Position numbers and translations under genes: made by a program
Part shown: positions 25,125-34,830 of the stretch, piece after piece
Position numbering within the stretch: the stretch's first letter is position 1
Layout of the letters: the number at the start of each line of letters is the position of its first letter
The notes under the pieces: model-generated
Told to the model about the DNA's origin: nothing
Database searches by the model: none
What the model saw: only the letters and a program-made list of their open reading frames with translations
DNA from: Massilia mucilaginosa
Lineage (GTDB): Bacteria; Pseudomonadota; Gammaproteobacteria; Burkholderiales; Burkholderiaceae_D
Reading direction: 5' to 3'
DNA: 64,000 nucleotides
NCBI RefSeq assembly: GCF_011682145.1
Contig: NZ_WHJH01000024.1
Location: 28,950 to 92,949 of the forward strand

Positions 25125-28100
25125 TTACGGCTGGTTTCCCTCCGGCGGGAACAGCCGGGCCAGGCGTTTTTCGATCTCCTTGAGGTCGGCGCCGTTGTCG
25201 CGCACATTGTCCCAGATGCTGTGATCGAGCCGCATCTTGTGGTTCATGGAACTGATCAACGGCAATAACGCCTGTTCGTAGCTGTCGGCCAGGCGCAGCA
25301 CGGCCTCCTGCAGGCGGGCCTGTTCCGGCACGGTCACATGCACCGCCGGCGCCATGTGCTGGCCCAGCGCGGCGATCTGCTTGCCGATCTCGGACAAGGT
25401 GTTGGCCACGCGGGTGGCGCCGTCGGCGTCGGCCCCGCCCTGCTTGCGCAGGCGCACGAAATCGGCCACCAGGGCGGCCCAGCGCGCCTGTTCGGCCTCG
25501 CTCGGCTGTCCCAGCAGGTGCGCCAGCTTGAGCAGGTTTTCCTCGGCGCCGGTGGTGAGCGTCTGGGCTTCGCCGCGATAGTGGTCGCGCAGCAGCGCAT
25601 CGAGTTCGGCATCGTTCATCAGCGCCGACACTTTGGGCACGAGTTTGCTCATGTTGCGGTAACTGCCCTGCAACTTGAACGGCGGCTCGGTGCGGTAGGC
25701 ATCGTCCTGCGCGGCCGAGGCGATGTAGGCCATGTTCACGCCCAGCAGCGCGTCGCGCACCTTGAACAGGCGTTGCAGGACTTTGACGATCTCGGCCACC
25801 TCGGCACTGGTGTAGGGGTGCGCCAGTTCGCCGGTCGCCAGCGCTTCGCCCTGGGCCATGCGGATCAGGCGCACCACATCCTGCGGATCGCGCATCGCCA
25901 GCGGCTGCAGTTCCGGATGCGAGACCAGCGCGTTTTCGATATACGACATGGCAAACACGTCTTCGCGCCCGCTGAGCACGTCGCCGAGGTTGTAGATGTC
26001 GGCCCGGTTGGCCAGCATGTCCGGAATCTTGAACACGTCGCCCGACTCGGTGTACGGGTTGCCGGCCATGACGATCGCAAAGCGCTTGCCGCGCAGGTCG
26101 TAGCTGCGGCTGCCGCCCTGCCACACGCCCTCGACGCGGCGGGTGCCGTCGGCCAGGCCGATGAATTTTTGCAGGAATTCCGGGTTGGTGTGCTGGATGT
26201 CGTCCAGGTACAGCATGACGTTATTGCCCATCGCCAGGCCCAGATTCAGCTTTTCGAGCTCGGCCCTGGCCGCGCTGTTGGCGGCCTGCGCCGGGTCGAG
26301 CGAGGTGATGGCGTGGCCCAGCACCGGGCAATTGATGCGCACGAAAATCATGCCGAGGCGGTCGGCCAGGTATTCCATTAAGGTGGTCTTGCCGTAGCCC
26401 GGCGGCGAAATGAGCAGCAGCATGCCCATCGAATCGGTGCGGCGGGCGTCGCCGGCCGCGCCGATCTGCTTGGCCAGGTTGTCGCCCACCAGCGGCAGGT
26501 AGACGTCGTCGATCAGGCGGTTGCGCACGAAACTCGACAGCGGCTTGGCCTGGAACTGTTCCAGCCGCAGGCGCCGCTTTTCTTCCTGCACCAGGCTCTG
26601 GCGCAGTTGCTGCAACTGCTCGCAGGCCGGCACGATCACGTCGGCGTGCCAGGTCAGGCGCCGCAAGAAGTCGTTGAGCTGGAGCGTCAGCGCTTGCTCG
26701 TTGATCCGCGCATGTTCGCCCAGCAAGCCGTCGACCCGCGCTGTCAGCTCGGCCGGCTGAACGTGGCGCGCCATGCCGCACAGGAGGCTGGCCGCCGCTT
26801 CCGGCAGCAATGCCAGGTCATGTTGGCCCTGCTGCATGAAGGCATGCAGCCATTCGGTCGCCAGTTGCCAGCGGGTACGCCAGCCAAGCGTGGTGTTCAG
26901 CCACGGCAGCGCGATGGCGTGCCGCTCCAGGTGCTGCTGCAAGCCGTGCGCCAGCTCGGCGCCGGCGCGGCTGGCGACCCATTCGTGCGGCGCCGCGTGG
27001 TGCGCGTCGGCGGCGTGGGAGCCGAGTTCGGCCAGCAGGTAGGCGGCGCTCTGGTCGAGCAGGCTGCCGACGGTTTCGGTAGCGCTGTCGAGCCACGGGT
27101 CGATCTCGAGCCCGTGCTGCGAGAGGAAATCACGCAGGTCGTTGCCGAACTGGACCGCCACTTGCTTGCCCATGCGTTCGCTACCGAACTGGCTGCGCAT
27201 CAGCGCCGCCTGTTGGGCCTGGTGCCTTGCGGCTTGCGCCGTGGCTTGCAGGTCTTGCGTGCCTTCCAGGTGTTGCCAGTAGATCAGGGCGACGGCGCGC
27301 GCCAGCGGACTGTAACGCAGCAGCCTGGCGTCTTCCAGCATCGGCAGCAACTTGCGCAGGATCAGGCTGGCGTCGTGGTCGTGGATGCCTTTCTGGTAGC
27401 CCTCGTGGAAGCGCGGCGCGGCGAAGCGGCGCACGGCCTCTTCCAGCGCCGGCTCAAGCGGGGCGCGCGCGCCCTGCACCAAGGCAGTCCACTCCGTGCC
27501 GGCGTTGCCTTGCTGCGCGGCCAGCACGAATTGCCAGGCCAGGTATTCGGCGCGGTAAATCTGGCTGCTTTCGGAAACGGTCTCGAACCCCCAGTACGCT
27601 TGCAGCGCATCGAGGCGGGCGTCGGCCAGCGGCGCGAAGTAGTCGGTGCCGGCCAGGTGGTAGGCCGGGCGGCCCTCGTGCGTGACCAGGGCCAGGTCGA
27701 GCGCCTGCTGGTTGACGGTAAACGCGTGCTTGCCGAGGCGGATGGTGTTGCCGGTGACCAGCTCGTTGCGGTCGCGCAGGGAGCGCTGGCCCTGCTCGCG
27801 CAGCGCTTTCAACTGGCCGGCCAGGTCGTCGGCGCCGACCGCGCCGCCCAGTTTGCGCAAGTCGGTAATGCTGTTGCGTAGCTTGCCGAGCAAGGCGTCG
27901 GAGGCGAAATACGCTTCCAGCTGGGCCGCGTCGTTCAGTTGCGCCAGGCGCTTGGGCACGCCCGCCAGGATGCGGCGCGCCGCTTCGACGATGGCTTGCA
28001 CGCGCCGGCCGCGCTGGTCCAGCAGGGCCTGCTTGCGCCCTTCGAACGCTTCGTACACGGATTCGCGCTTGTGGCCGATTTCGGCCAGGTAATCTTCTTG

Positions 28101-30356
28101 CTCGGCGAAGCGGGCTTCCAGGTCTTCCAGCTGGGCCAGCAGGCGCGTCAGCAGTTCGTCGCAGCGTTCGGGCGAGTCGCTTTGCTCGAGCGCGCTTTCG
28201 ACCGACTGGCCGAACAGCTGGAACTGGGCGGCGAACTCGGCCGCCGATTCGCCCTGCGAGAGTTGCTTGCGCCGCTGGCGCGCCTGGGCGCGCAGCTTGT
28301 TGACGTCGGCGTAGATGGTCGAGATGGTGTTGAGGATACGCGTGCGCAAGGTGGCGTCGCCCACCGCAAGCGTCCCCAGCAGTTCGGTCAGGCCGTCCAG
28401 GCGCGCGGCGTTCTGGTCGAGCGTGTCGTTGAGCGGGACCAGCTCGGCCGTGGTGTGCATCTCGGGCAGCTGGGCGCGTTGCTTGGCCAGTTCTTCGGTG
28501 AAGCGGACAAAGGCGTCGTCGCGCGCCAGGAAGGTGACGGTGTTGCCCGAGACGCGCGCTTCTTCGGCCGCCAGTTCGGCGTCGAGCACGCCCAGCTGCG
28601 CCACGTCCATGTAGCGCTGTTCCTTGAGGCTGGCCAGGCGCCCGCGCGCCAGCCGGATCGCGTTGAGGGCGTCGATGAAGTCGGCGGGCGACTGCCACAG
28701 GCGGCTGGCGGTATCGGTCAGCAACTGGCGCTGCGCCAGCGCGGCCTGGGCCAGGGTGGCGGCGGCGTCGCGCCGCACGGCGGCGGCCTTGTCGAATTCG
28801 TCGAGCGTGGCGCCGGCTACGCCGATCATGGCGTGCACTTCGCTGCCGGCGTCATGCGCCTCGGGCGTGCCCAGCCAGTGGAAGGCGTCGGCGATGCGGC
28901 GGCACTGGCGCAGCAGGGCTTCGAACATGAAGCGGCCGGGCAACTGGTCGCGCGGGGCATCGGCCTGCTCGCGCACCGCGCGCGCCAGCGAGAGCAGTTC
29001 GGACAGGCCGCGCACCAGCTCGCGGTTGCCGATCTTGCCGAGGTAGCTCTGGCGCGGCGCTTGCAGCGCAGCATGGTCGTCGCTCACGAACGCGGTCTGC
29101 CACAGTTGCATGGCGTGGTTGCGGGTCGGTTCTTCGCTTTCGGCGGCAAATAGCAGCATGGCGCCGTCGGCGTAATGCGCATAGCCGTGCGCAACCAGCG
29201 GCTGGGCCAGGGTCTTGCTGATCATATTGTAGGTGAGCAAGACGTACACGCCCTGCTCCACCCCGTAAAACACGTACAGCACGTCCTCGCCGTTGGGCGA
29301 GATCACGCGCCGCTTGAATTGCAGGCCCTGCGGCATGTCGGCGAAAATTTTGGCGTCGCCGCTTTGCAGGATGTAGCCTTCGGGGAAGACGATGCCGTGG
29401 TCTTCGGGCAATTGCACGCAGGAAGCGCCGATGGCGTCGACCCGGGTCACCTGCGCCGTGCGGCGGTTGAAGACCAGGTAGCGGAACACCGATTCGCGGT
29501 AGGCCTTGATGCGCAGCAGGATCAGTTCGCCCACGGCGGCATAGGCGATGTCGCCATCGTTGAGCGACTGGTTGCGGTCCTCGACCGGCTCGGCATAGAT
29601 CCCGAGGCCCGTTTCGGTATTGTTTTCGATCTTGACGGTCAGGTCGCCGCCTACCGTTTCGACGAACAGGGTGTCGAGGATGTTGATGTGCGGATGCTTG
29701 CCCAGCACGTGCTGCTCGCGCGTGGTCTGGATCCACTCGAAATCGTGGGTCGGCGGCAGCGCAATGTCGCGCTCGCCCCGGTTGTCGATGTAGGTGGCCT
29801 GGCCATCGGCATCCAGTTGCCAGCGGAATACACGCACATCGCTGATGCGCTCGCCGATCTTGAAGGCGGCCAGCAACTTGCCCTGGTGCACGCGCAACTG
29901 GACCAGCTGGGCGTTCTTGTAATAACTGTACAGCTCGCGGAATTCCGCCAGAAAGCGCGGCTGGTCGAGAAAGGTGTTGTCCAGCGCGAGCGGTTCGAGT
30001 TCGGCGTCTTCCCCTTCGGCGCGCAGGCGGTACAGGGCGAACACGTCCGCGACCTGGGTTTCCTGGCGCAAGCCCATGAAGACTCTGTAGCCGAACAGCA
30101 GCACGCCGCCGACCAGGACCAGATCGCGCGCCACGCAATTGTTCTCGGTGCGGGCGCGGGTGCGGGCGCGCAGCAGCATTTCCTGGCGTCCGAATTCGGC
30201 CAGGCGCGATGCGTTGAGCAAGGCCGCCTTGGCTTGCAGAGCGTTGCCGTGTTCGCCCAGGCGCGCGCGCAGCAGGTCGAAACTGCTCGATTCGAGCGCG
30301 CCGTCTGAAGGATTGCCGGAGTCGGCCGGCGCCGGTGCTGCGTGTGCGTCGGTCAT
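25125..30356 (-). CDS. Giant AAA ATPase (DUF3686 / DNA repair ATPase type)
   Basis: A protein of about 1743 residues. The first 450 residues are beta-rich and include the DUF3686-type region; residues about 480-1250 are long helices with coiled-coil character (many Glu/Gln/Leu/Ala). An AAA domain follows with Walker A SPPGYGKTTL near residue 1317 and Walker B MLYLDDIQH near 1375. The name DNA repair ATPase is an annotation habit; the genomic setting with PspA and flotillin points instead to membrane-associated remodelling. It is the last gene of the seven-gene cluster, beginning 4 bases after the zinc-ribbon gene stop. Confidence 0.85.
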   Translation of the reverse strand: MTDAHAAPAPADSGNPSDGALESSSFDLLRARLGEHGNALQAKAALLNASRLAEFGRQEMLLRARTRARTENNCVARDLVLVGGVLLFGYRVFMGLRQETQVADVFALYRLRAEGEDAELEPLALDNTFLDQPRFLAEFRELYSYYKNAQLVQLRVHQGKLLAAFKIGERISDVRVFRWQLDADGQATYIDNRGERDIALPPTHDFEWIQTTREQHVLGKHPHINILDTLFVETVGGDLTVKIENNTETGLGIYAEPVEDRNQSLNDGDIAYAAVGELILLRIKAYRESVFRYLVFNRRTAQVTRVDAIGASCVQLPEDHGIVFPEGYILQSGDAKIFADMPQGLQFKRRVISPNGEDVLYVFYGVEQGVYVLLTYNMISKTLAQPLVAHGYAHYADGAMLLFAAESEEPTRNHAMQLWQTAFVSDDHAALQAPRQSYLGKIGNRELVRGLSELLSLARAVREQADAPRDQLPGRFMFEALLRQCRRIADAFHWLGTPEAHDAGSEVHAMIGVAGATLDEFDKAAAVRRDAAATLAQAALAQRQLLTDTASRLWQSPADFIDALNAIRLARGRLASLKEQRYMDVAQLGVLDAELAAEEARVSGNTVTFLARDDAFVRFTEELAKQRAQLPEMHTTAELVPLNDTLDQNAARLDGLTELLGTLAVGDATLRTRILNTISTIYADVNKLRAQARQRRKQLSQGESAAEFAAQFQLFGQSVESALEQSDSPERCDELLTRLLAQLEDLEARFAEQEDYLAEIGHKRESVYEAFEGRKQALLDQRGRRVQAIVEAARRILAGVPKRLAQLNDAAQLEAYFASDALLGKLRNSITDLRKLGGAVGADDLAGQLKALREQGQRSLRDRNELVTGNTIRLGKHAFTVNQQALDLALVTHEGRPAYHLAGTDYFAPLADARLDALQAYWGFETVSESSQIYRAEYLAWQFVLAAQQGNAGTEWTALVQGARAPLEPALEEAVRRFAAPRFHEGYQKGIHDHDASLILRKLLPMLEDARLLRYSPLARAVALIYWQHLEGTQDLQATAQAARHQAQQAALMRSQFGSERMGKQVAVQFGNDLRDFLSQHGLEIDPWLDSATETVGSLLDQSAAYLLAELGSHAADAHHAAPHEWVASRAGAELAHGLQQHLERHAIALPWLNTTLGWRTRWQLATEWLHAFMQQGQHDLALLPEAAASLLCGMARHVQPAELTARVDGLLGEHARINEQALTLQLNDFLRRLTWHADVIVPACEQLQQLRQSLVQEEKRRLRLEQFQAKPLSSFVRNRLIDDVYLPLVGDNLAKQIGAAGDARRTDSMGMLLLISPPGYGKTTLMEYLADRLGMIFVRINCPVLGHAITSLDPAQAANSAARAELEKLNLGLAMGNNVMLYLDDIQHTNPEFLQKFIGLADGTRRVEGVWQGGSRSYDLRGKRFAIVMAGNPYTESGDVFKIPDMLANRADIYNLGDVLSGREDVFAMSYIENALVSHPELQPLAMRDPQDVVRLIRMAQGEALATGELAHPYTSAEVAEIVKVLQRLFKVRDALLGVNMAYIASAAQDDAYRTEPPFKLQGSYRNMSKLVPKVSALMNDAELDALLRDHYRGEAQTLTTGAEENLLKLAHLLGQPSEAEQARWAALVADFVRLRKQGGADADGATRVANTLSEIGKQIAALGQHMAPAVHVTVPEQARLQEAVLRLADSYEQALLPLISSMNHKMRLDHSIWDNVRDNGADLKEIEKRLARLFPPEGNQP

Positions 30357-30360
30357 TGGC

Positions 30361-30894
30361 TTAATCCGCTTTGGCGTTGAGGAAGGCAATCATTTCGGAT
30401 TGGTTCGGCTGGGCCGCCAGCCAGCTGCGCATCTGCGCCAATTGTTCGTAGGCGGCGTCGCCGAAGCGCAGGCGCATGGCTTTTTCGGCGCGCTCGCGCG
30501 AGGCGGCGTGCTTGAGGTCGTTCTGCCAGCGCTCCGAGACGATCGCGTCGAGCTGGTCGTGCAGGCCCATGTCGAGCAGGCGCTCCCACTCGCCCTTGTC
30601 GAGCCAGACCGCTTGCGCCATGGCGCTGTAGTCGAGGCGCAGCGGGTTGTCGTTGCTGACCTTGATGCGGGTCATCAGGCGCCCGCTGGTGGCGCACACG
30701 CGCACCGGTTCGTTGACCTGGGAAATATCGCCGGCGTACTCGGGCGCGGCCACCTCGGGCCGGCTCTTGCGCCAGCTCCGGTAGCGGTCGAGCTCGACCC
30801 AGGCGCCCTGGCAGTCGGCGCAACGCTCGGCCGGCAGGCCGCCTTCGATCTTCACGGGCGCAAAATGGCGGCTGCCGCATGCTGGACAAATCAT
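30361..30894 (-). CDS. Zinc-ribbon (zf-TFIIB-like) protein
   Basis: A 177-residue protein. The N-terminus has a treble-clef zinc ribbon: CPACGSRHFAPVKIEGGLPA followed by ERCADCQGAWVELDRY, four cysteines in CxxC pairs with a following GxWxE element typical of the TFIIB-like bacterial zinc-finger family. The remainder is helical and probably mediates partner binding. A GGAG site lies eight bases before the ATG. It is embedded between the flotillin and the AAA ATPase, so it may be an adaptor between them; that is inference. Confidence 0.75.
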   Translation of the reverse strand: MICPACGSRHFAPVKIEGGLPAERCADCQGAWVELDRYRSWRKSRPEVAAPEYAGDISQVNEPVRVCATSGRLMTRIKVSNDNPLRLDYSAMAQAVWLDKGEWERLLDMGLHDQLDAIVSERWQNDLKHAASRERAEKAMRLRFGDAAYEQLAQMRSWLAAQPNQSEMIAFLNAKAD

Positions 30895-30950
30895 GATGTC
30901 TCCTGAAAATGGTCGATGCGGGCGGGGCAGCGCCCCGCCCTGGTGCTTGT

Positions 30951-33023
30951 TTAGTCGGCGCGCGGTGCTTCCAGCGCCGGCTTGAAGGTTGCCAGCAGGC
31001 TTTGCAGCGCTTTCTGCTGCTGCGCCGTGCCGTCGCTGCCGATCCTGGCCAGCAGGGCCGACACGGTCAGGTTCTGCAATTCGCCCGACGAGCTGCCCAG
31101 CGCGCCGACCAGGCCGCGAATGTCGCCCACCATGTCGCGCTCGCCGCTGAGGTGGTCCTTCAGGCCCACTTGCAGGGTGCGGCTCTTCTCGACCGTGGCA
31201 TCGATGCCCTTGCCGATCGACAGCGCCTTGACGAAGCGGTCGAAGTAATCGCCTTCGCCGCCGACGATGTCGATGCGCGCATTCTGCAGCGCCTTGCCCA
31301 GCACTTCGGCCTGGTCCTTGGCGATCAGGGTTTGCGCGTCGATGCCCTTGTTGATCTGCTGGTTATGGATTTCGAGCTGCATGCGGAACTCTTCGTGCGC
31401 CCGGGTTTCTTCGCTCATGGCCGACATGGCTTCGAATTTCAGGGCCAGGCCCTTCGATTCGGCTTCGAAACGCGCCTGGATGACTTGCGCCTCGGCATCG
31501 CCATGGGTGGCGGTGGCGGCGGCGTCCGCGCTCTTGACGGCCGCTTGCGCCAGGCCCATCTGCTCAACACCCGCCGCTTCGGCGTGCATGCGCAGGCGCA
31601 TCGATTCGGCTTCGGCCGCGCCCTGCTTGAGGATCGCTTCGGACGAGGCGATCATCACCTTGGCGCTGGCCAGGCCCGGTGCGGCCAGTTCGGCTTCCTT
31701 GCCTTCGGCTTCGCGTTTTTGCGCTTCGGCATGGCGTTCGGCCACTTTCAGGGCGGCGTCGGCGGCGGTCAGGTCTTGCACGGCGCGGTGCTTGGCCGAG
31801 CGTTCCGACGCTTCGGCGGCCTTGACCGTCATGACCAGTTTTTCCTCGGCGGACGCTTCGGCCGAAATGATGACCGACTTTTTCAGACGGTCGGCTTCGG
31901 CGATGGCCCGCACATCCTTGATTGCTTCTTCCTGCTCGGCCACCGTGCGTTCGACCACGATGCGCTCGCGTATGACGTCGGCAATCGCCTTCTTCTGGAT
32001 TTCGATGGCCTTTTCTTTCTCGATGGTTTGCAGCGCGACTTCCTTCTCGCGGTCCACCACTTCGAGCTGGCGCGCGCGGGTGACGCGTTCTTCTTCGATC
32101 GCCACGGCGCGCTTGCGGTTGTTCTCCGCCACTTCCTTCTCGCGGGTGGTGTTTTCCTGCTGCACCATCACCGTCTGTTCGGACTGCAGGCGCGCCATTT
32201 CGGACTTGGTGAATTCTTCCGACTGGATTTTCTGGGTTTCGGCCTGTTCGCGCGCCCGCACCGAGCTCACTTCGCGCCCCTGGCGCGATTCGGCGTCGGC
32301 CTGCTGGCGTTCGAGTTCGAGGATCGCTTCGCGGGTTTCCACGTCTTTCTTTTTGATGCGCATCTCTTCATCACGCTTGAGTTCGTTCGTACGGATGTTT
32401 TCGATGGCGGTCAGCTCGGTGATCTTCTTGATACCCTGGGCGTCGAGAATGTTATGGCCGTCGAGCTTGTCGAGCGGGGTCTGCTCGATGTAGTCGATGG
32501 CGGCGTCTTCCAGCACGTAACCGGACAGGTCGTCGCCGATCTGGCGGATGATGTCGTCGCGGAAGCGGTCGCGCGCCTGGTACAGCTCGACGAAATCCAT
32601 CGCCTTGCCGACCGTTTTGAGGGCTTCGGCGAACTTGGCGGCGAACAGGTTTTCCAGGGTTTGCTGGTTCGATGCGCGCATGCAGCCGACCGCCTGGGCC
32701 ACTTTCAGCACATCCTGGGTGGTCTTGTTGACGCGCAGGAAGAAGGTGACTTTAATGTCGGCGCGAATATTGTCCTGGCAAATCAGGCCGTCCTTGCCGT
32801 GGCGATTGATTTCAATTGTCTTCAACGAAATTTCCATCATCTCTTTTTTGTGGATGATCGGATACACCATGCCGCCGGTGAAGGTGACCTCGGGCTCGGC
32901 GCGCAGCGTGTTGATGATCATGACGTGGCCCTGCTCGACCTTGTGGTAAAACTTGGAGAACAGCGCAAAACAGCCCAGAACGATGACGGTGATGATACCG
33001 ATCGAGAGCAACAGAATGTCCAT
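30951..33023 (-). CDS. yqiK: Flotillin-like SPFH/band-7 protein (YqiK)
   Basis: A 690-residue protein with an N-terminal membrane segment (MDILLLSIGIITVIVLGCFA), an SPFH domain (about residues 25-200; VEQGHVMIINTLRAEPEVTF ... NRHGKDGLICQDNI), a very long Glu/Ala/Lys/Arg coiled coil (about 220-560) with the flotillin-type E-A repeats, and a C-terminal region. Flotillins form membrane cages that organise fluid membrane domains. In E. coli, yqiK is paired with yqiJ, and the same pair is found here with yqiJ 29 bases upstream. Confidence 0.9.
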   Translation of the reverse strand: MDILLLSIGIITVIVLGCFALFSKFYHKVEQGHVMIINTLRAEPEVTFTGGMVYPIIHKKEMMEISLKTIEINRHGKDGLICQDNIRADIKVTFFLRVNKTTQDVLKVAQAVGCMRASNQQTLENLFAAKFAEALKTVGKAMDFVELYQARDRFRDDIIRQIGDDLSGYVLEDAAIDYIEQTPLDKLDGHNILDAQGIKKITELTAIENIRTNELKRDEEMRIKKKDVETREAILELERQQADAESRQGREVSSVRAREQAETQKIQSEEFTKSEMARLQSEQTVMVQQENTTREKEVAENNRKRAVAIEEERVTRARQLEVVDREKEVALQTIEKEKAIEIQKKAIADVIRERIVVERTVAEQEEAIKDVRAIAEADRLKKSVIISAEASAEEKLVMTVKAAEASERSAKHRAVQDLTAADAALKVAERHAEAQKREAEGKEAELAAPGLASAKVMIASSEAILKQGAAEAESMRLRMHAEAAGVEQMGLAQAAVKSADAAATATHGDAEAQVIQARFEAESKGLALKFEAMSAMSEETRAHEEFRMQLEIHNQQINKGIDAQTLIAKDQAEVLGKALQNARIDIVGGEGDYFDRFVKALSIGKGIDATVEKSRTLQVGLKDHLSGERDMVGDIRGLVGALGSSSGELQNLTVSALLARIGSDGTAQQQKALQSLLATFKPALEAPRAD

Positions 33024-33052
33024 GATTTCTTTCAGGTTCTAATGGTTGGTCG

Positions 33053-33709
33053 TTAAAAAACGGCGGGTGCTGCCTGTACTTCGTATTGTTGGTTCACCGG
33101 GTCGTAGGCGACGATGATGGCCTTGCTGCCTTTGGCCAGCGCGTTCGGCACCACCGCCCAGACCCGGATATTGATGCTCACGCCGTGGGCGTCGACATCG
33201 GCGCGCCCGAAACCCGGGTCCACGCTTTGCGTCGTGATGCGGCAGTCCTGGCCCACCAGGCTTTCGTTGGTGCGCGCGGCGTGCTTGACGAACAGCCCGC
33301 GCAAGGGTTGCAAGATGCGCGCGGCGACCGGAATCGACATGGCGCCGGAAAACAGCAGCACGCCGCAGCCGGCCGCCATGCGCAGCGTGTCGGTCGGCAC
33401 CCAGGCCAGCACGTACTGGTGCAGCAAGGCGGTCGAGAGCCAGGTGCAAAACACCAGCACGCTGGCCGCCACCGACAGCGGCACCCCGCCCAGGCCGAGC
33501 GCGACCAGATAGCCGGCCAGCGTGTGCAGGTCGGGCAAGTCATGCAGGTCGTGCGCGCCGTGGCCGTGGCCGGCGTCGGTGTGCAGATGGAGCGTGTCGC
33601 CCACGTCGACCAGGCCGATGATCGACATCAGCCAGTACACCAGCAGCACGGCCAGGAAAACGGTGGGTACGGCGGTCGGAAAAGTGCTCAAAAGCTGCCA
33701 GAGGGTCAT
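33053..33709 (-). CDS. yqiJ: YqiJ/NfeD-like membrane protein with OB-fold domain
   Basis: A 218-residue protein. Membrane segments lie at about 5-32, 66-92 and 95-120, separated by a His/Asp-rich loop (LHLHTDAGHGHGAHDLHDL) that could bind metal. The soluble C-terminal part (about 135-215: HAARTNESLVGQDCRITTQS, then GVSINIRVW and IIVAYDPVNQQYEV) has the pattern of the NfeD-type OB fold (DUF1449). NfeD-family proteins are partners of SPFH proteins and anchor them in the membrane. The following gene is the flotillin, consistent with this pairing. Confidence 0.85.
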   Translation of the reverse strand: MTLWQLLSTFPTAVPTVFLAVLLVYWLMSIIGLVDVGDTLHLHTDAGHGHGAHDLHDLPDLHTLAGYLVALGLGGVPLSVAASVLVFCTWLSTALLHQYVLAWVPTDTLRMAAGCGVLLFSGAMSIPVAARILQPLRGLFVKHAARTNESLVGQDCRITTQSVDPGFGRADVDAHGVSINIRVWAVVPNALAKGSKAIIVAYDPVNQQYEVQAAPAVF

Positions 33710-33737
33710 GCCGGGCTTCCCTTCTTGTCGAGGTTGT

Positions 33738-34088
33738 TCATGCGGATGATGGTGGATCGCCGTCAGGCGCCTGTTGTTGTCTGGCGAAGTTGATCAGGGC
33801 CTCGTGCAGCGATTCCTTGATCTTGCGCTTGTCGTCCACCGCCAGGCCGAAGCGCCGGGCCAGGATGTCGTAATCGGCATCGCTGAGCGAGACGGTCAGG
33901 CGCGGGCGCACCGGTTTGCTGGTGCACGGCAAGCCGAGAATGGTGCGGATCTGGTCCGACGGCGAGAGCTGGTTCTTGAACGCGGCGTAACGCACCGCGT
34001 CGATCACCTGCTTCTCGACGTCGAACGCGACCTGGAGCGAGCGCAAGGCGGCGTCCGATCCGGTCCAGCGCGGGGAACTGCGTACCAT
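33738..34088 (-). CDS. Small protein of unknown function in the PspA-flotillin cluster
   Basis: A 116-residue soluble protein, MVRSSPRWTGSDAALRSLQV. The middle contains RPRLTVSLSDADYDILARRF, resembling a ribbon-helix-helix-like or coiled segment, and the C-terminus is helical (KIKESLHEALINFARQQQ). Two short duplicated themes (VRPRL/DAVRY, ILGLP/ILARRF) do not form obvious repeats. I do not recognise the family. Its tight spacing (12 bases after PspA, 28 before YqiJ) shows it belongs to the operon. Confidence 0.6.
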   Translation of the reverse strand: MVRSSPRWTGSDAALRSLQVAFDVEKQVIDAVRYAAFKNQLSPSDQIRTILGLPCTSKPVRPRLTVSLSDADYDILARRFGLAVDDKRKIKESLHEALINFARQQQAPDGDPPSSA

Positions 34089-34100
34089 CGGCCCGCCCCT

Positions 34101-34820
34101 TTACAGCGGCTTGTCGGCGCTGGCGGCCGCGAGCGCGGCGCGCTGTTGCAGGCGCGCCATCACCTCGGCCTTGCGGTTGGGTGTGTCGCCGATGCCGGCC
34201 GCGGCCAGCTTGCGTTCGAGCGCCTTGTCGCCGAATTCGCCGTCGAGGGCGTCGGCCGCCTGCATGCGGTCGGCGGTGTCCTGGTGACGCTGCTTGATGC
34301 GTTCGAGCGACTCTTTCGCGCTCATCAGCTTCGAGCCGCTGTTGCCCATGCTGCTGGAAATCGTGGCCGTGGCGCGGTACACGCTCTCGGTGGTCTTGGC
34401 CATCGCCAGTTCGCGCTCGTGGTCGCGCAGCACCGCTTCGGCGCCGCGGATCAGGTCTTTCAGGCGCGCGATGTGGCCGGCCAGCTCATCGCGCACGGCG
34501 CTTTCCGCGGCCAGCGCGGTTTCGATATCGGCCACCTTGCCGGCCACTTCCTCGGCCAGGGCGGACTGGTTTTTGGTCAGCGCTTCCAGGGCCAGCCCTT
34601 CGTAGCGCTGGACCTCGCGTTGCAGGCGCTCGACTTCGCGGGTGGCCTGCATTTCCTTGGCCATGACCGCGGTCAGGTCGTGGCGCGCGGTGGCGACGTG
34701 GGCCTTCGCTTCGACGATTTCCTGCTCGTAGATGCGGTTGGCGTTGTTGTCGACGATGCTCTGGCCGATCGAATGCACGTCGCCGCGCAGCATGGTGAGG
34801 ATTTTTGAAAAGACAGCCAT
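34101..34820 (-). CDS. pspA: PspA/IM30-family protein (YjfJ type)
   Basis: A 239-residue coiled-coil protein: KILTMLRGDVHSIGQSIVDN at the N-terminus, then long heptad-rich helices (ARHDLTAVMAKEMQATREVE, RYEGLALEALTKNQSALAEE). PspA/Vipp1 proteins are ESCRT-III-like membrane-remodelling proteins that bind stressed inner membrane. Its C-terminal tail (KLAAAGIGDTPNRKAEVMAR) is longer than in classical PspA, as in the YjfJ branch. AAGGAG is seven bases before the ATG. It follows the YjfI-like gene by 10 bases, the same order as in E. coli yjfI-yjfJ. Confidence 0.88.
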   Translation of the reverse strand: MAVFSKILTMLRGDVHSIGQSIVDNNANRIYEQEIVEAKAHVATARHDLTAVMAKEMQATREVERLQREVQRYEGLALEALTKNQSALAEEVAGKVADIETALAAESAVRDELAGHIARLKDLIRGAEAVLRDHERELAMAKTTESVYRATATISSSMGNSGSKLMSAKESLERIKQRHQDTADRMQAADALDGEFGDKALERKLAAAGIGDTPNRKAEVMARLQQRAALAAASADKPL

Positions 34821-34830
34821 GATGGACTCC

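Noticed and set aside
25125..30356. DNA repair function for the AAA ATPase
   Set aside because: The name is inherited annotation; no DNA-binding motif is visible and the neighbours are membrane proteins.
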